From Liopterus haemorrhoidalis (Eukaryota > Arthropoda > Insecta > Coleoptera > Dytiscidae): DNA of 64,000 nt. Below the pieces are notes generated by a model. The model was given only the letters and a program-made list of their open reading frames with translations, was not told the DNA's origin and made no database searches. The translations under genes were made by a program, and so were the position numbers. This document shows positions 43,205 through 55,572 of this stretch, one piece after another (positions within the stretch are counted from its first letter, which is position 1; each line of letters opens with the position of its first letter). The stretch covers positions 6,796,279 through 6,860,278 of the forward strand of contig OZ020622.1 in assembly GCA_963971575.1 (NCBI GenBank). Reading direction: 5' to 3'.

Positions 43205-44258
43205 AAATTACGAATTTTTTTGACTTAAGCAAGGCTTTCGACTGTATATCTCACGATATTTTATCAAGCAAACTTTTTATGGTTTCGACGTCATGAGCCG
43301 TACCTTGCTTAAATCATATTTATCTAACCGAAAACAGTTTACCCAATTTAAAAGTAGCACTTTCCAGTATCTTCCTTTGCATTTTGGAGTGCCTCAAGGT
43401 TCAGTTCTCAGACCGCCACTATTCCTAATATTTGTTACCTCTCTCTACACACGCCAAAACAATTCTTTACGCTGACGATACAACATTATTAGATTGTAAA
43501 CATGATTTAGATTCTATTGTTAAGGAAAATGTCTCTCTGGTGAACAGACTAAACTCTTTGTTTGCTTGTAATAAGCTAAGTTTAAATAAAAAACTCAGGT
43601 TCTACTTCTGAGCACCAGAAGACAGGATATTGCAAACCCCCTTCCATAAAATTTCTTGGTATCCACGTTGACCCTCATCTTCGTTGGGATCAACACATGG
43701 ATATACTTATCCACAAACTGTGTATCTAATAAGGAATCTGAAGCATGAAGTCAGCTCAGATGTTGTATTAAAAGCCTATTTCTCCCCCATTCAGTTCCAC
43801 CTATCCTATGGGTTAATAATCTGGGGAAATTCACCTGCAGTAAACAGAATTTTTGCTTTACAACGAGAGGTTGTAAGGATAATTGCAGGTGCTCCTTTCA
43901 AAGCCGATTGTCGAGATCTTTTTGTGAAACTCAAAATAATGACTTTGCCTTCGTTATTTATTCATCATTGTTTATTGTTATACTGTTTATTTTTATACGC
44001 AAAAATTTAACAGATTACAGTACATTTGTTGAGACACATGATCACAACACTCGCAGTAAAAATAATTACCGCGGTAAATTTTTGCGTTTAAATAAATCCA
44101 GAAACTACTCAAATTATTTTGCTGTCAAATTATACAATCCCTTGCCTGAGGGTATCTGTACACTACCACTAGACAAATTCAAATTTAAACTTAAGAACAT
44201 ACTAAGAAGTAATCCAATCTATATGACTGATGAATTTGAAAATGTCAATTTTGATTAA
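43205..44258 (+). pseudogene. LINE reverse transcriptase, Jockey/CR1-like, frameshifted
   Basis: Plus strand, in order: DLSKAFDCISHDIL, FGVPQGSVL, ILYADDTTLLDC (catalytic YADD intact), HLSYGLIIWGNS, FALQREVVRIIAG, and the tail HDHNTRSKNNYRG with NYFAVKLYNPLPEGI. The frame ends at 44258. This covers RT motif 4 to the natural C-terminus, so it is a 5'-truncated LINE with several frameshifts and stops. No poly(A) or target duplication is obvious. Confidence 0.85.
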
Positions 44259-44477
44259 ATTTGATAACTTTGTGTTATTAATATTGTATTTGAATGACTA
44301 AGGGCCACTTTTACAGGTATCCACTGTTGGTTAGCTCAAATCAATGGCTAACGACAGATCCTATAATATAATACGCCTGTTTGTATGTTCGTATGTTCGA
44401 CCGGTCGTTTCTTCATTCCCCGATAGAGGCGCGCATATGTTAATTATTTATGTCAAAATTGTTTAAAATATATTGTT

Positions 44478-44576
44478 GATGCAATAATAGTGAATTTTCT
44501 ACGAACACTTTTTATAATTATTATAAGATGCAATAATAGTGAATATTCTACGAACACTTTTTATAATAATTTATAA
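44478..44576. repeat. 49-bp tandem duplication
   Basis: Two nearly identical units, each containing GATGCAATAATAGTGAA and TCTACGAACACTTTTT. Confidence 0.8.
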
Positions 44577-45050
44577 GAATTGTAAGAAATTATTGTTTAT
44601 GTATTGGACAGTAGTGTGCTGTGAATTTTTGTTTTGAGTGTTGACATTAAATTAGTAAAAATGACAGTTGTGTTTTTCATTAAAAAATCACTTCACAATT
44701 ATTAATTTAGTTGTGAAATACACGGATCGGTTTTTTTACGAAACAAAACACAGAAAAACGTTATCCTTCCGTGATATTCGACATTTTTGATTAAAATTAT
44801 TATTAGCAGAAAAATAATTATTTTAAAAAATATTTGGTTTTGATGAAAGTAAGAAAAATGTGATTTTTTTTTCTTTATTATTATTTTTTTATTTCTACGA
44901 TTTATAGGACAAGATTTACAATATCCCACTGCAAACTCTATACAGATGGGAGCACATAACGACTACACTAAATAATTCAAGAATTATCAGTGGCTCTAAA
45001 ACAATGGTTTCTGTTTATTTATCACATTAAAATATCATTTACCTTTTAGT
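44577..45050. other. intergenic, no feature seen
   Basis: About 470 AT-rich bases without recognised signal. Confidence 0.5.
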
Positions 45051-45072
45051 TTAGGTTAGATTCACCTTAAAA

Positions 45073-45383
45073 TAGGGTGACCAGATTTCAGTGAAGGGAA
45101 ACCGGGACACAGGAAAAAAAAGAAGGTCTTTGTTTCTTCCCAGATCCAAGTGAAGAGCAAAAAAAAAGGTCCTCACCTCCCAAATTCAAAGTGAAGAGCA
45201 AAAAAAAAAGGTCCTCTCACCTCCATAAATTTAAAGTGAAGAGCAAAAAAAAAAAAGGTCCTCACCTCTCAGATTCAAAGTGAAAAGCACAGAGATTCAA
45301 AAACCGGGATAATCGGGCGTCCCGAGAACAGTTTTCGGGACACCGGGACAATTGACCGAAAACCGGGACGGATGGTCACCCTA
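45073..45383. mobile_element. hAT-type MITE with 8-bp target duplication
   Basis: 311 bp. Ends are TAGGGTGACCA and, inverted, TGGTCACCCTA, as in hAT-like elements. CCTTAAAA stands on both sides (45065-45072, 45384-45391), the 8-bp duplication of hAT elements. The inside has three or four units of GGTCCTCACCTC with A runs and ACCGGGAC words, and no coding capacity. It landed in the first unit of the satellite array that follows. Confidence 0.88.
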
Positions 45384-45935
45384 CCTTAAAAGCACTATCT
45401 TAGGTTATGGTTGATAACTGTTTATTTTTTTTTTTTTATAAACCACCTAAAAATAAATTTTATTTTAACCGTTCTGTGCAGGGCTAGGGACAGTGATTCA
45501 CCTTAAAAGCACTATCTTAGGTTATGGTTGATAACTGTTTTTTTTTTTTTTTTATAAACCACCTATAAATAAATTTTATTTTAACTGTTCTGTGCAGGGC
45601 TAGGGACAGTGATTCACCTTAAAAGCACTATCTTAGGTTATGGTTGATAACTGTTTATTTTTTTTTTATAAACCACCTAAAAATAAATTGTATTTTAACT
45701 GTTCTGTGCAGGGCTAGGGACATTGATTCACCTTAAAAGCACTATCTTAGGTTATGGTTGATAACTGTTTATTTATTTTTTTATAAACCACCTAAAAATA
45801 AATTGTATTTTAACTGTTCTGTGCAGGGCCAGGGACAGTGATTCACCTTAAAAGCACTATCTTAGGTTATGATTGATAACTGTTTATTTATTTTTTTTTA
45901 TAAACCACCTAAAAATAAATTGTGTTTTAAAAGTT
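45384..45935. repeat. tandem array of ~116-bp units
   Basis: Units start CCTTAAAAGCACTATCTTAG at 45384, 45501, 45617, 45731 and 45846, i.e. periods of 114-117 bp. Each has a T run, ATAAACCACCTA and TTCTGTGCAGGGC. Differences between units are mostly in T-run length. The array begins before the MITE (GATTCACCTTAAAA at ~45060). Confidence 0.88.
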
Positions 45936-46044
45936 CTGCACAGTCCCACCTGTTTAGAATCTCTGTATATTGAACAAATGACGTGTGTGTGACGCATGCG
46001 CAGTGTTCAGTGGGATATTGTAAATATACCCCCTGATTTGAGAT

Positions 46045-46160
46045 ATAGTGTAAGTACGCTTTTTTCCGTGTGCCCTTTTTGCCGTGTGTGTATTTTTTCA
46101 TGTGTGCTTTTTTCCGTGTGCGTATTAATCCGTGTGCGTTTTTTCCGTGTGCGTATTTTT
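46045..46160 (+). repeat. short tandem words (TTTTTTCCGTGTGCGTAT)
   Basis: Five or six irregular repeats of a CCGTGTGC word joined by T runs. No function suggested. Confidence 0.65.
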
Positions 46161-46164
46161 ATAT

Positions 46165-47559
46165 TATATAAGAAAATGGAAAATTAATTTTAATAAATAT
46201 ATTTTAAATTTAACGTCCCAAATCATTTTTAGTTTTAACATTATAAATATAATGCACTGAGTGAAAATGAATCGTTTTCCCATCTTAAAAAGTTAATGAA
46301 TTAATAATTCGGAATAATGCTCATTATTTGTCCAGTTTTTAATAATGGGCGAAGAGTTCATTCAATTTGAATTGGATGAAGTTAGGCGTATGGCTAGAGA
46401 AAGAAGTCGGAGGTGTCGAGCAAGTTCCACATTAAGGTAATGATTTGTTTGCCAACACAGTTGGCAACAGGTGCACTAGTTTGTAATATAATAATTATCA
46501 GAAATTTCCACGGTAACCACTAACTGCCGATTGTAAAACTAGCCGTATAACATTTTTTTGTAATTGTAATTTGGTCAATAAAAATATTATTTAGGCGCAG
46601 ATTTTTCTGTCAAAGGGTTGATAATTATTGTTTTTCGGGGTTGGCGTGAAATAATTGTTTTCCGGAGCCCAAAACCGCTACTATTGTTCCGGGCATGCTC
46701 TCGGCGCTCCTGGTTGAGGTTTCTTTAAATCATGTCCAAAAACAACGTTACAATTTTACGAAAAACTGAACTAAAAAAACAGAAAAAAACAGTCTGGAAA
46801 GAAAGCTAATTATATAGTGCTTTTTACGTGTTTAAAAAATCTTTTAACTTTTATTTTAACTCTGTGAAATAAACTAGTAAATTAAGTTGTGAGCTTAAGT
46901 AAATTACGTTGAATATTCAGTGTCATATATGCATAATAAAAAGTTAGTAAAAACGCAAATAACACTGTCAAAAACAACCACAATATAGTCAAAGTATGTG
47001 ACAATGTGGGTGAGTGTAGTGAGTGAAATTTCAAAGGTAGGATGATGAAATGTATGCGCTAGACATGTTATATTATACCAACTGTGTTAGTTCATTAAAA
47101 GTTATACTGTGACGTCTGTAATTCTCTGCGTCCGACTGATGTTCATATGCTGATTAGATAGTCTAGATTTAGGATATTTTGTGGTGTATTCACTCTAGTT
47201 CCACCATTTAGACCAGTGTGAATGTACCCTTAGGAACGATTCCTACAATAATAACATGGATTTGACAGTTCAATTTCCATATTTCACATTTATTTTATTA
47301 CACAATGTAACAATGTTTTCAATTATTATTTTACTATGTTTTGAAAATGTCATTAACACTGAAAATGACCTTCTTTACAACTATCTAGAGTGACTTTTAC
47401 ACATCTAGTTTGATCTTTTAAATGATTAGATTATCTGATATATAGTGGAACTGTAATAATAGTATAGTTCTAGATGTTAATTTAAGCGAGCCTCATTCTC
47501 GGGAACAAGGAGAGAACACTAACACTACCAGACTACGAATTGGGCACATAAGAATTAGG
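46165..47559. other. intergenic, no gene recognised
   Basis: About 1.4 kb. A 32-codon frame at 46345 (MGEEFIQFELDEVRRM) runs into AAGGTAATG, which could be a splice donor. The frame is too short for a gene call. Confidence 0.4.
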
Positions 47560-48830
47560 GTAAAGGTGGGATAGATGCCCCAGTTATAGAAAAACAATCC
47601 TGTTGCATTAATCTTAATTATTAAACTTTATCTGTTACTTTGCTATAATTCTTAGATAATCTTACTACACAATAACACAAGATTAAAACACTTATAATTA
47701 TTCTAAATATATAAAATTAATGATAAATATTACTGTAATTGGGCATATATCCCATATCGATGGGATTTTTGCCCCATATGGTGGTATTTATGCCTCACTA
47801 AAATAAAACATTTGATTTTGACCAACGATTTTAATATTTTTTTAAAATAACAATTAAAAATTACAATTTAATCAAAATTACAATTTATTATTTTTTTTTA
47901 CCGACTGCCAACATATATGCGGAGTTGTCATACCGATTTTGACTATTTTTAGCATGATTTCTGTTGGTCTGTGTGTCTGTCGGTCCATGGAGATGTGTAG
48001 AGCAATTTTGGCCAAACGGATTTTTATGAAACTTCATATTTAAGCTTTTGACATCAATGGCACCAGTTGTTCAACTTTTGGTACAAATCGGTCAACTATA
48101 AATGTAAGTTTACTCATGTCGGTTTTAAGATTTTTGCGAATATTTCACAACAGAGAAAACATCTATTCTACAAAAATTACTATAAAAGTAATAATTAACA
48201 ACTTTTATTTGAAACATTTTTTGATAGGATTTAATAAATTTTTAAAACTTTTCATATTTTTGCGATATTTTATCCAAGTATCTATTTTGGCATATATGTT
48301 GTTGCGTGTCCTTGGGAAAATGTTAGTATAAGATTATATATATATTTATATATATTTTATTATAAGATTATACATACAATGCCCGAGCCATATATCCCAC
48401 ATTTATTGCGGCCTTATATCCTTTTTCTATGGGATAGATGCCCCATCTGTTTATTTCGAATGTATACAATATTGAGCATTATTTTCTACTCTATAATGTG
48501 AGGTTAAGTGTCTTCTGATACCTAGTAATGAAACTAATTTTGTTAAAGTTATAGTTACGTCATAAAACCTTAAGACAAAATGTCGTAATTATTGAAATAC
48601 AACCACTCATATGAGCACCTACCTTTACAATTTAATTTTTCATAAACTATTAACATTGATGATAATTTAACACATTTATTTTAGAAGACTGTGTTTCTCG
48701 TACAAACTGTCCGAAATGTACAAACTGTCCAAACAGTACTGAAATGATACAAACACACACCGTTATGGATATATGCGAAGTGGCGCGTTTATCCCACTGG
48801 GACATCTATACCAACTTAACTATACACACA
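47560..48830. repeat. region with recurrent GGGATAGATGCCCC-type words
   Basis: Non-coding. GTGGGATAGATGCCCCA at ~47566 and TGGGATAGATGCCCCAT at ~48430 are near copies. Looser variants lie at ~47745-47795, ~48378 and, inverted, ~48795-48815. This may be a transposon body with internal repeats. Dispersed repeat D copy 2 lies inside it. Confidence 0.4.
47898..48160 (+). repeat. dispersed repeat D, copy 2 (shorter)
   Basis: TTTACCGACTGCCAACATAT, then the same order as copies at 28428 and 51103. A ~45-bp block present in the others (GAAATTTCGAGATTTCGATG and following) is missing. Confidence 0.78.
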
Positions 48831-48837
48831 GTTACAA

Positions 48838-49003
48838 AATGAAAAGTAGATCCCCCATTATGTAATGACTGCAACGCAATTATTACAGTGCAACACCTTA
48901 TTACAGGTTGCACCAAATATGACACAATAAGACAGACACACCAAATACCTGACACCCTACAAGAAGCACTTATAGCAATATACGAATCCGTTTTGATGTA
49001 GGC
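48838..49003 (+). pseudogene. Jockey-like LINE C-terminus
   Basis: Plus strand: DPPLCNDCNAIITVQHLITG then CTKYDTI. The CxxC-x8-H-x4-C zinc-binding cluster ends Jockey/I-type LINE ORF2 proteins. TLQEAL follows. Only ~55 codons remain. Confidence 0.75.
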
Positions 49004-49115
49004 TTACTGAATCTCTCCCGTTTCAATTCAAACCGCAAGAGTATAAATGGGGCCGTAAACGAACTTTTGTATGCAGATGATTGCGTGCTCTTCCACTCAA
49101 CAACAGCTGGATTCT
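49004..49115 (+). pseudogene. RT active-site fragment of another LINE
   Basis: LLNLSRFNSNRKSINGAVNE then LLYADDCVLFHST: an RT palm with intact YADD, abutting the preceding LINE end directly. Truncated on both sides. Confidence 0.65.
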
Positions 49116-49804
49116 CTTTTTTCAAATTTTGATGTTGTGGCTAGAAAAATTATATTTCGCTATTTTACTATTTGTATTTGTGTTATCTTATAGTCAGCCA
49201 TACGTTAACTAAAAGAAATTAGATGATCTTTTCATCATTTAGGAATGTATCTATCTATGTGCCTATTGAAAGCTTATATGTCGCACAAAGTAAATTAACT
49301 GTTACATAACTTTGATCAATCATATGTATCTGGTTGACCATAATAGTGTCTCGTTTATCGGAGTGTAGTCGAGCTATTCAATCATAAACTTTGAGAAACT
49401 ATTGCATGAGTGGTCCAGTTATCTTGTTATGGGTGTGCATTATGTAAAGACAAACAGTTGAACAACGACAGTATTGAAATGTACGTACGTGTCTAGACGC
49501 CTGTCTATTATAATCGCGATAAATACAACTCCACTGTGCACTTGGGTAATGCACTGAATATCTGATTTATTTATATTCAATTTTGGTACACATGTCCTGG
49601 AATAAATTAAATTTACACAATGAAATGAGGAAAATTGTAAGTATGAGTTGCGACAGAACCACTATATCAACACTAGAGAAGTGAATAAAGGGTTGCTGGG
49701 GAGAAAGAAATAGTACTGCTAAAAAGTTCTTGTAGAATAGACAAGGTTGCAATAGGGTTTAAAGGATGCCGTTAAAATAATAGGAAGGAACGACACAGGC
49801 GAGA
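49116..49804. other. intergenic, no feature seen
   Basis: About 690 bases with no recognised coding or repeat signal. Confidence 0.5.
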
Positions 49805-50470
49805 AAAATTAGTCTGCAGTGAATCGACGTTTTTGGGAGATCGGTGCCTTCGATCGAAGAGTGGGATATTGTAGACTGCGGTTTACTTTTATCGTCTCTA
49901 CAGGATTTCGAGATTGTCACCTCACTGGAGTAGACATCCAGCAAGAACTGAAACGAGTACGAGAAGTGGTGGTCAGCGAATGTACAGCTGAAGACTCAAG
50001 CAAGGCAATCTGTAGAGGTGGTCTACTGGAAAATGGCAGCTTGTCTACAGGCGCGACTTTGATTTGATCGAGTACGTAAAGTGGTACTTGTAACAATAAG
50101 GCTTATTTTTGTTCTCTGACAAAAGCAGAATGTGATTACATGGGAGCGATTGAAGAGGATATATCTACAGGAGACCTGGAGAGCGCTATGTGTTCTTCCC
50201 TGAACAAGTAAGCAACGACGGAGGTTTTTGTCTGTTGTAAGCTGGAATATTGCTCGACACGAAAACTGAGCTTTCTTCATAGCAAGTGGAGGCCGAAAAG
50301 GAGTCTTAAAAGCTGACCAAAGCGTTCACGGTATTTTAAAGAACCACGTGTTTTTCTTTACCTAGACTTTGTTGATGACAACTTCATGTTTATGCACGGA
50401 AATCCAAGCGTCCATTGCGTCCGTTAATACCTAAATGAGATAGCTGTACAGACTATGGCCTGCAGTCATA
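49805..50470 (+). pseudogene. Tc1-like transposase, heavily decayed
   Basis: Plus strand. 49819-50067 reads FWEIGAFDRRVGYCRLRFTF and LTGVDIQQELKRVREVVVSE, the helix-turn-helix region and linker of insect Tc1 elements (usual form RRxGQGRPRxT). Then, across frame changes, FLFSDKSRM marks the first catalytic aspartate, GYIYRRPGERYVF follows, and NFMFMHGNPSVH marks the second, where the expected aspartate is replaced by glycine. The rest is lost. Non-functional. Confidence 0.7.
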
Positions 50471-51102
50471 ATTATTAACTGATGAATTGATATTTAATAT
50501 AAGTTCACTTCCTAATATAAATCATTAAGATAAATTATTAAAAGTTCATATAAATTTAATTTGTAAGCGTGAGAATGTCAACTGAAATTTTGTTAATAAA
50601 TTAAATTTGTATGGAATGAGAAAAAAAAAATCACATTTCTCATCAGTAATTTTTTATTACTGATCAAAAATGATCATTACATTACACAGAGTTCACTTCA
50701 ATTAGGGCTAAAATTGAAAGGAACATCCTCTTAACACGAACATAGCTGCGTATCTATAAGAGTAACGTTAGTCTTATAGATACGCAGCTCATACGTTAGC
50801 ACATATGGCTAACGTAATACATACGTTATTTAGTACAAATTTATTCCGTAGAATAGTGATTTACCTTGAATTTAGTGGGCTTTTTTGTCACGGTCATTTT
50901 TGAACAGACTGTATAATACTGATTAACATGCACTTTTTGTTTGATAAAAATATGGTATTTTCATTTTTCAGTGTTTTTTCAAAAGTATCTAGATACAAAT
51001 ATTTTTGGCATGTATCTGTAACTAGATATTTTTTATAATTGTGTATCTGTATCTGCATCCACACACAATAATTCTTAGGTATCTATATCTGTATCTAGAA
51101 AT
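50471..51102. other. intergenic, holds one strong hairpin
   Basis: No coding signal. A perfect hairpin is at 50744-50789, and repeated GTATCTGTATCT-type words lie at 50990-51100 just before repeat D copy 3. Confidence 0.5.
50744..50789. other. perfect 18-bp inverted repeat (hairpin)
   Basis: AGCTGCGTATCTATAAGA and TCTTATAGATACGCAGCT around a 10-base spacer GTAACGTTAG. It is neither T-tailed like an RNA polymerase III terminator nor tRNA-like. Confidence 0.8.
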
Positions 51103-51440
51103 TTTTACCGACCGCCAACATATATAAGGGAGGTATTGTGATCATACCGATTTTGAAATTTCGAGATTTCGATGGATCTCCACGAATTGAGGTCCCTACA
51201 TAACGTTTTGACTATTTCTAGCATGATGTCTGTCGATCTGTCTGTCCGTCTGTCTGTTGTCTGTGTACACGTGCAGAGCAAATTCGGCTAAAAGGATTTT
51301 TATGAAACTGCATATTTAATCTTTTGATATCAATGACACGAGTTGATCAACTTTTGGTAAAAATCGGTTGACTAGAAATGGGAGTTCACTCGTGTCGATT
51401 TTAAGATTTTTGTGAATATTTAGCAACAGAAAAATATTTC
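51103..51440 (+). repeat. dispersed repeat D, copy 3
   Basis: Same order as copy 1 (28428): TTTACCGACCGCCAACATAT, GATTTCGATGGATCT, a TCTG run and TTCGGCTAAAAGGATTTTTA. The match continues through TCGATTTTAAGATTTTTG, shared with copy 2. Confidence 0.82.
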
Positions 51441-52699
51441 GAAAAAATTATCTATTTTTTCATACTTATATGTAACGTTTCCATAGTCATGATAAATAAT
51501 ATCTTTGTCAGAAAATATTAGGCCAAGTTATTTCTACTCTGCTGCTAGAATGTATTTTACACAAGTACTTTGTGATGGCGGTTGGTCCTGTAGTGGCCAC
51601 AGCTGATTTTTTTAAATGTATCTATTACAACATTGTTCATCACCATGGCATTCTATAATTTAGAATGCAGTCTTTCGATAATTGGTCGTTACACCAAAGT
51701 CTATTATTTCTTTCTTTCGCAGAGTCACTTTGTTAAGAATGTTTCACCACGATGGTCTGAAACTTGGATTATTTTTCTATGGAAGGTGTTCATCATCCTT
51801 AATATTGGTTGAGAACTACAGCTTTTGAGTATTCCACTTTTGAAAACAAGTTATAACAAGTTTTTGCATTATTATCGAAATTTCATGTCAGTTCATAATG
51901 TTGTTAAGAAACGTGTAGCCAACAAACATAAAAATACATGTTAATGACGACAACTGGATCTAAACTGAAGGATAAACATTTTAAATATGTACTCAGGATC
52001 CCTTTTTCGTGCTTCTTTATTATTACAGGGTTTCAAATAAAGTAATCCCAATTTCCGTGGTCACGTTTAACGTTTTAAAGGGTTTCAAAACTCTCTTATG
52101 AATACAAATGACAGAAACCTTTTGTGTATAAAGTTGTATTGTACCGTGTTGTTAATTGTAACCTGAAACAGAATCTCAGGACATATATTTTATGCCTGAG
52201 TACTAAATTACAAGGACGAAAAAAGTTTCTCCAATTTACATTTAGAGTAAAAAAAGCATGATAATTTTATTTGGAGATTGAGTCATTATTTTTTCTACGC
52301 CAGTTAGGAAACAGACCTAATTACCTAATCCATTTCAGTTAGATAATGGAGTACATTTCCTCACTAGTGCAGAAATGAATTCCACGTCTTGATTAGTGTG
52401 GAAATTTCATATTACTTTTAATAAATTGGCTGTCGAAATAGTAACAATATTTATTTAAAACATAAGTTCTTACTGAATGGTAGAAATAAACAACAGTTTT
52501 TCTTCATTAAACATTTATTTAATTAAATGTACCGTATTTTTCGAACCATAAGATGCACTGGATGATAAGACATAAGATAACACTGCCCAACAAAATAATT
52601 TTATTATCTTGGTGCCGGAAAATAAAGAACTGATTTTGGATATTTCTGATGTGCTAATTCCAAAAATACCTGACTCTTTTTCGTAGCAGCTCTAGTTTT
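51441..52699. other. intergenic, no gene recognised
   Basis: About 1.25 kb with no domain in any frame. Confidence 0.5.
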
Positions 52700-53420
52700 T
52701 GAGATACAGACTAATTGATTTTAGTTTTTTATCTAAAAACGGTAAACTTCCTCCTGGGACAACAAAGTGGATATACAAAATATCCTTGTTTTTTATGTGT
52801 TTGGGACAGCAGAGCTAAGGATCAGCACTGGGTTAGCAGAAATTGGGTGATTTCCATTAAGAAATGTCATAATTCAAGAAAGAAGAAACGTTGTCAACTA
52901 ACTTTTGGTTGCGAGAGACAAAATTATATTTCCACCCTTGCATATCAAGTTTGGGCTTATGTAGCAATGTTTGAAGGCTTTAAATCGAGATGGACTTTGT
53001 GTAGGCTACTTAACACGTAAATGTCCGGGGATTAACTCTGAAAAACTGAAAACCAGAATATTTGATGGTCCTCAGATAAGGCAACCTACTGAAGATCCAC
53101 AATCCAATCCAACCGCATCAATGAACGAGATTGAATCTAATTCTTGGTGTTCATATGTTCAAGTAGTACTAAATTTTCTTGGAAATCATAAGGCAGAGAA
53201 TTAGTGGAAAATATGCTTTCCAACTTTAATATTCTAGGTTGTATTATGACCACTTACCAGAAAACCTAGGTGACTTTAGTGAAGAACCGGGGGAAGGATT
53301 CCATCAGGACATAAAACTATGGAAGATAGATATCAAGAAAGATAAGATAGCCACATGATGGCCAACTACTGTTGGAGTCTTCAGAAAGACTGCTTTGGTA
53401 AACTCCATGCTAGAAAGTCG
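52700..53420 (+). pseudogene. unnamed recurrent arthropod gene family, copy 1
   Basis: Plus strand, in several frames: LLGQQSGYTKYPCFLCVWDS and RAKDQHWV, then FPPLHIKFGLM, KALNRDGLCVGYLTRKCPGI, IFDGPQIRQ, LNFLGNHKAEN and LPENLGDFSEEPGEGFHQDI. I recognise this order from many duplicated, unnamed arthropod and cnidarian proteins that behave like transposon-derived genes; I cannot name its function. A CxxC pair (CFLC), a histidine-rich FPPLHIK and an EEQGE-x-FHQDI-like motif are the conserved parts. Frameshifts and at least one stop show it is dead. The decayed copy at 62320-63095 has the same order. Confidence 0.65.
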
Positions 53421-55089
53421 TACAAAAAAACATTTTTAAGTGGTAAGTGATGAATGTATATTTATCTACTTTCTGAAATAAATACCTTACTTTGTCTCTT
53501 TTGTGTTTGTAACTGGCAGTTGGATCAAATAGTAACAGTAATAACGTGAAACATACACAAGTTAAGAAATAAGATATTTTATTGTAAAAGAGGCCAATAC
53601 AGCTCAAAAACAAGACCTGATAGACCAAATCTGACGGCTATTTTGGATTCTGTTCCCAAATATTACTTAGAGACATAAACTCGCAGACACCAAAATGTCT
53701 GTTGTGCTGTGTTATAGATGTTTATAAGACAGGTTTACGAAAGGAATTTATCAAATAATCCTCGTTTATTTGTAATATTAACAGGCTTCGTCGGTTTCCT
53801 ACATAATATGTTGTTTTTAAGCGTGGGTGTATGTTTTTATTAAAGCCCTTTTATGTCTGAAAACAAGCCCCATATGCTTATTAACGTATTCACAGTATGT
53901 TTAGATATCAGCTGACGGAATATCTATCGAGTATTGATATCTAAGATACCTAAAAAGACTTGAAACAGATCTATATGGATTGAATGTAGCCAAAACTCAA
54001 CCAACTAACAATGCAGAAGAATGAGATCAAAATCTTTTCGAAGAACACGACATTTTTATAACGAAATAAATAATCCTGCACCACACGATAATAATTCATT
54101 CTGCAGCTTTAACTGTGGCTACAAATTTTATACTTGGATATTTATTATGTCCTATTGTGGTCTGGTCTCTAAGTCACCCCAATAACATCTTAAAATTTAC
54201 AACACTGCACTAAAATCTTATAATTCTTTTAAAGAAATATGTTCATGAAAATATGTAATATGATTTTGGAACAAGAGAAGCGAAAAAGGTATGATAAAGG
54301 TGAAAAGTCAAATAAAGTAGTTTTTATTAGGATAATAAATTGTGTTTACCGGATAGGATATATCGAATATACAAGGAGTAAACATGGAAGGAAAAGAATT
54401 ATTGAAGCAATTTTATGCTACATTAAATAAGAAGTAAATGCCCTCGAATTTTAAATCATAATTTTGGGTTATACAACATTTATGATATGTAATCGTCCGC
54501 AACATGACAACACCATCAGTTCGAAATCTACATCTAAATCTAAATCTACAAAGTTCTACAAATTTCATTCTTGATGACCCAATAAATGTATAATTGCTAT
54601 ATATTTTGTTGTCAATTAATTAATTTACCGAAAAATTTTTGTGGTAATTTTAAAAAGGATTTTTAATTGGAGATGTCGCTTTTCCTTCGTCAACAGTGAC
54701 AATTATGCAATTGCAGGTTGCAGTTAAATGTTTAGATTAGTTTTTAACTGTACATTCACTTCAGTTTAAATGTCCTTTAATTAGTTTTGCGGCCCTCAAA
54801 TTAAATGAGTACCTTGCTACTGGATTTTCAAACCCCATATTTCTTCCTTAAGTCCTTGGAGTATTTATATTTAAGGGTTGATTTTAGATGGGGTGAAAAT
54901 TTACTGATTAAAAGATGCTGCAAATAATTGCTTCTAATACGTGCTTGGGGGTAGATTGTTGCTTAATGCCTACATAATTCTGTTTTTAGAATTGTACCCA
55001 CTTTAGTAAAATATACTGCGTCTTCAACCTTGTTTGAAATAATATTTTTACTTTATATAGTTTTTTCTTCACGTGTTTTTATGGCATTT
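53421..55089. other. intergenic, 1.7 kb, no gene recognised
   Basis: AT-rich with short frames only (e.g. 54239-54430), none with a domain. Confidence 0.5.
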
Positions 55090-55218
55090 GCTATTTAACC
55101 AATTAGCCAGGATAGTTGTATTTTTATGTGTTGAAAATTCCATGCTTGAACAGGATCGAACCCGAGACCTCAGCAACGCAGGGCACGTGTATTACCAATA
55201 AGCTACGTCGGTCGTCTA
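55090..55218 (-). repeat. tRNA-derived SINE, family A copy 2
   Basis: Reverse complement contains CGACCGACGTAGCTTATTGG, GGTCTCGGGTTCGATCC and GGAATTTTCAACACATAAAA, then CCTGGCTAATTGG. It has one base less in the B-box than copies 1 and 3. Confidence 0.75.
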
Positions 55219-55356
55219 TTTATTTGAAATGACTGTATTTTAGTTTGTTAGAGATTGATCTTGGCGTTACATAACAGTAAACAATGAGTTTAAAAATATC
55301 AAAACTGTATTCCAATTCACAGCTGATAGTCGCAACTTTACAAAGAACCAATCAGA

Positions 55357-55572
55357 TTACTTCGTTGGCCCGAATTCATCCGAGGAACAACGATAATCCG
55401 TTGTGAACTTCATATTTGTTGTTATCTCATATAATATATCTTTTTCATATAATATAATTTTGCTTTGGTCTTCATTATCACTATCTAAATAGTCTAAAAC
55501 CAGAAGAATTCTTCTAGGAACTTCTAATTCTTTACCTGTTAGTGGTCTTGTCTGTTCCCACTTTCTATCCAT
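55357..55572 (-). other. open frame of 71 codons, unknown
   Basis: Minus-strand frame with VPRRILLVLDYLDSDNEDQS. It has an acidic patch but no domain that I recognise. A similar CTTCTAGGAACTT word occurs near 29775. It may be LINE-derived or chance. Confidence 0.25.

Noticed and set aside
46345..46437. Short coding exon before AAGGTAATG
   Set aside because: Only about 31 codons, with no domain and no partner exon recognised.
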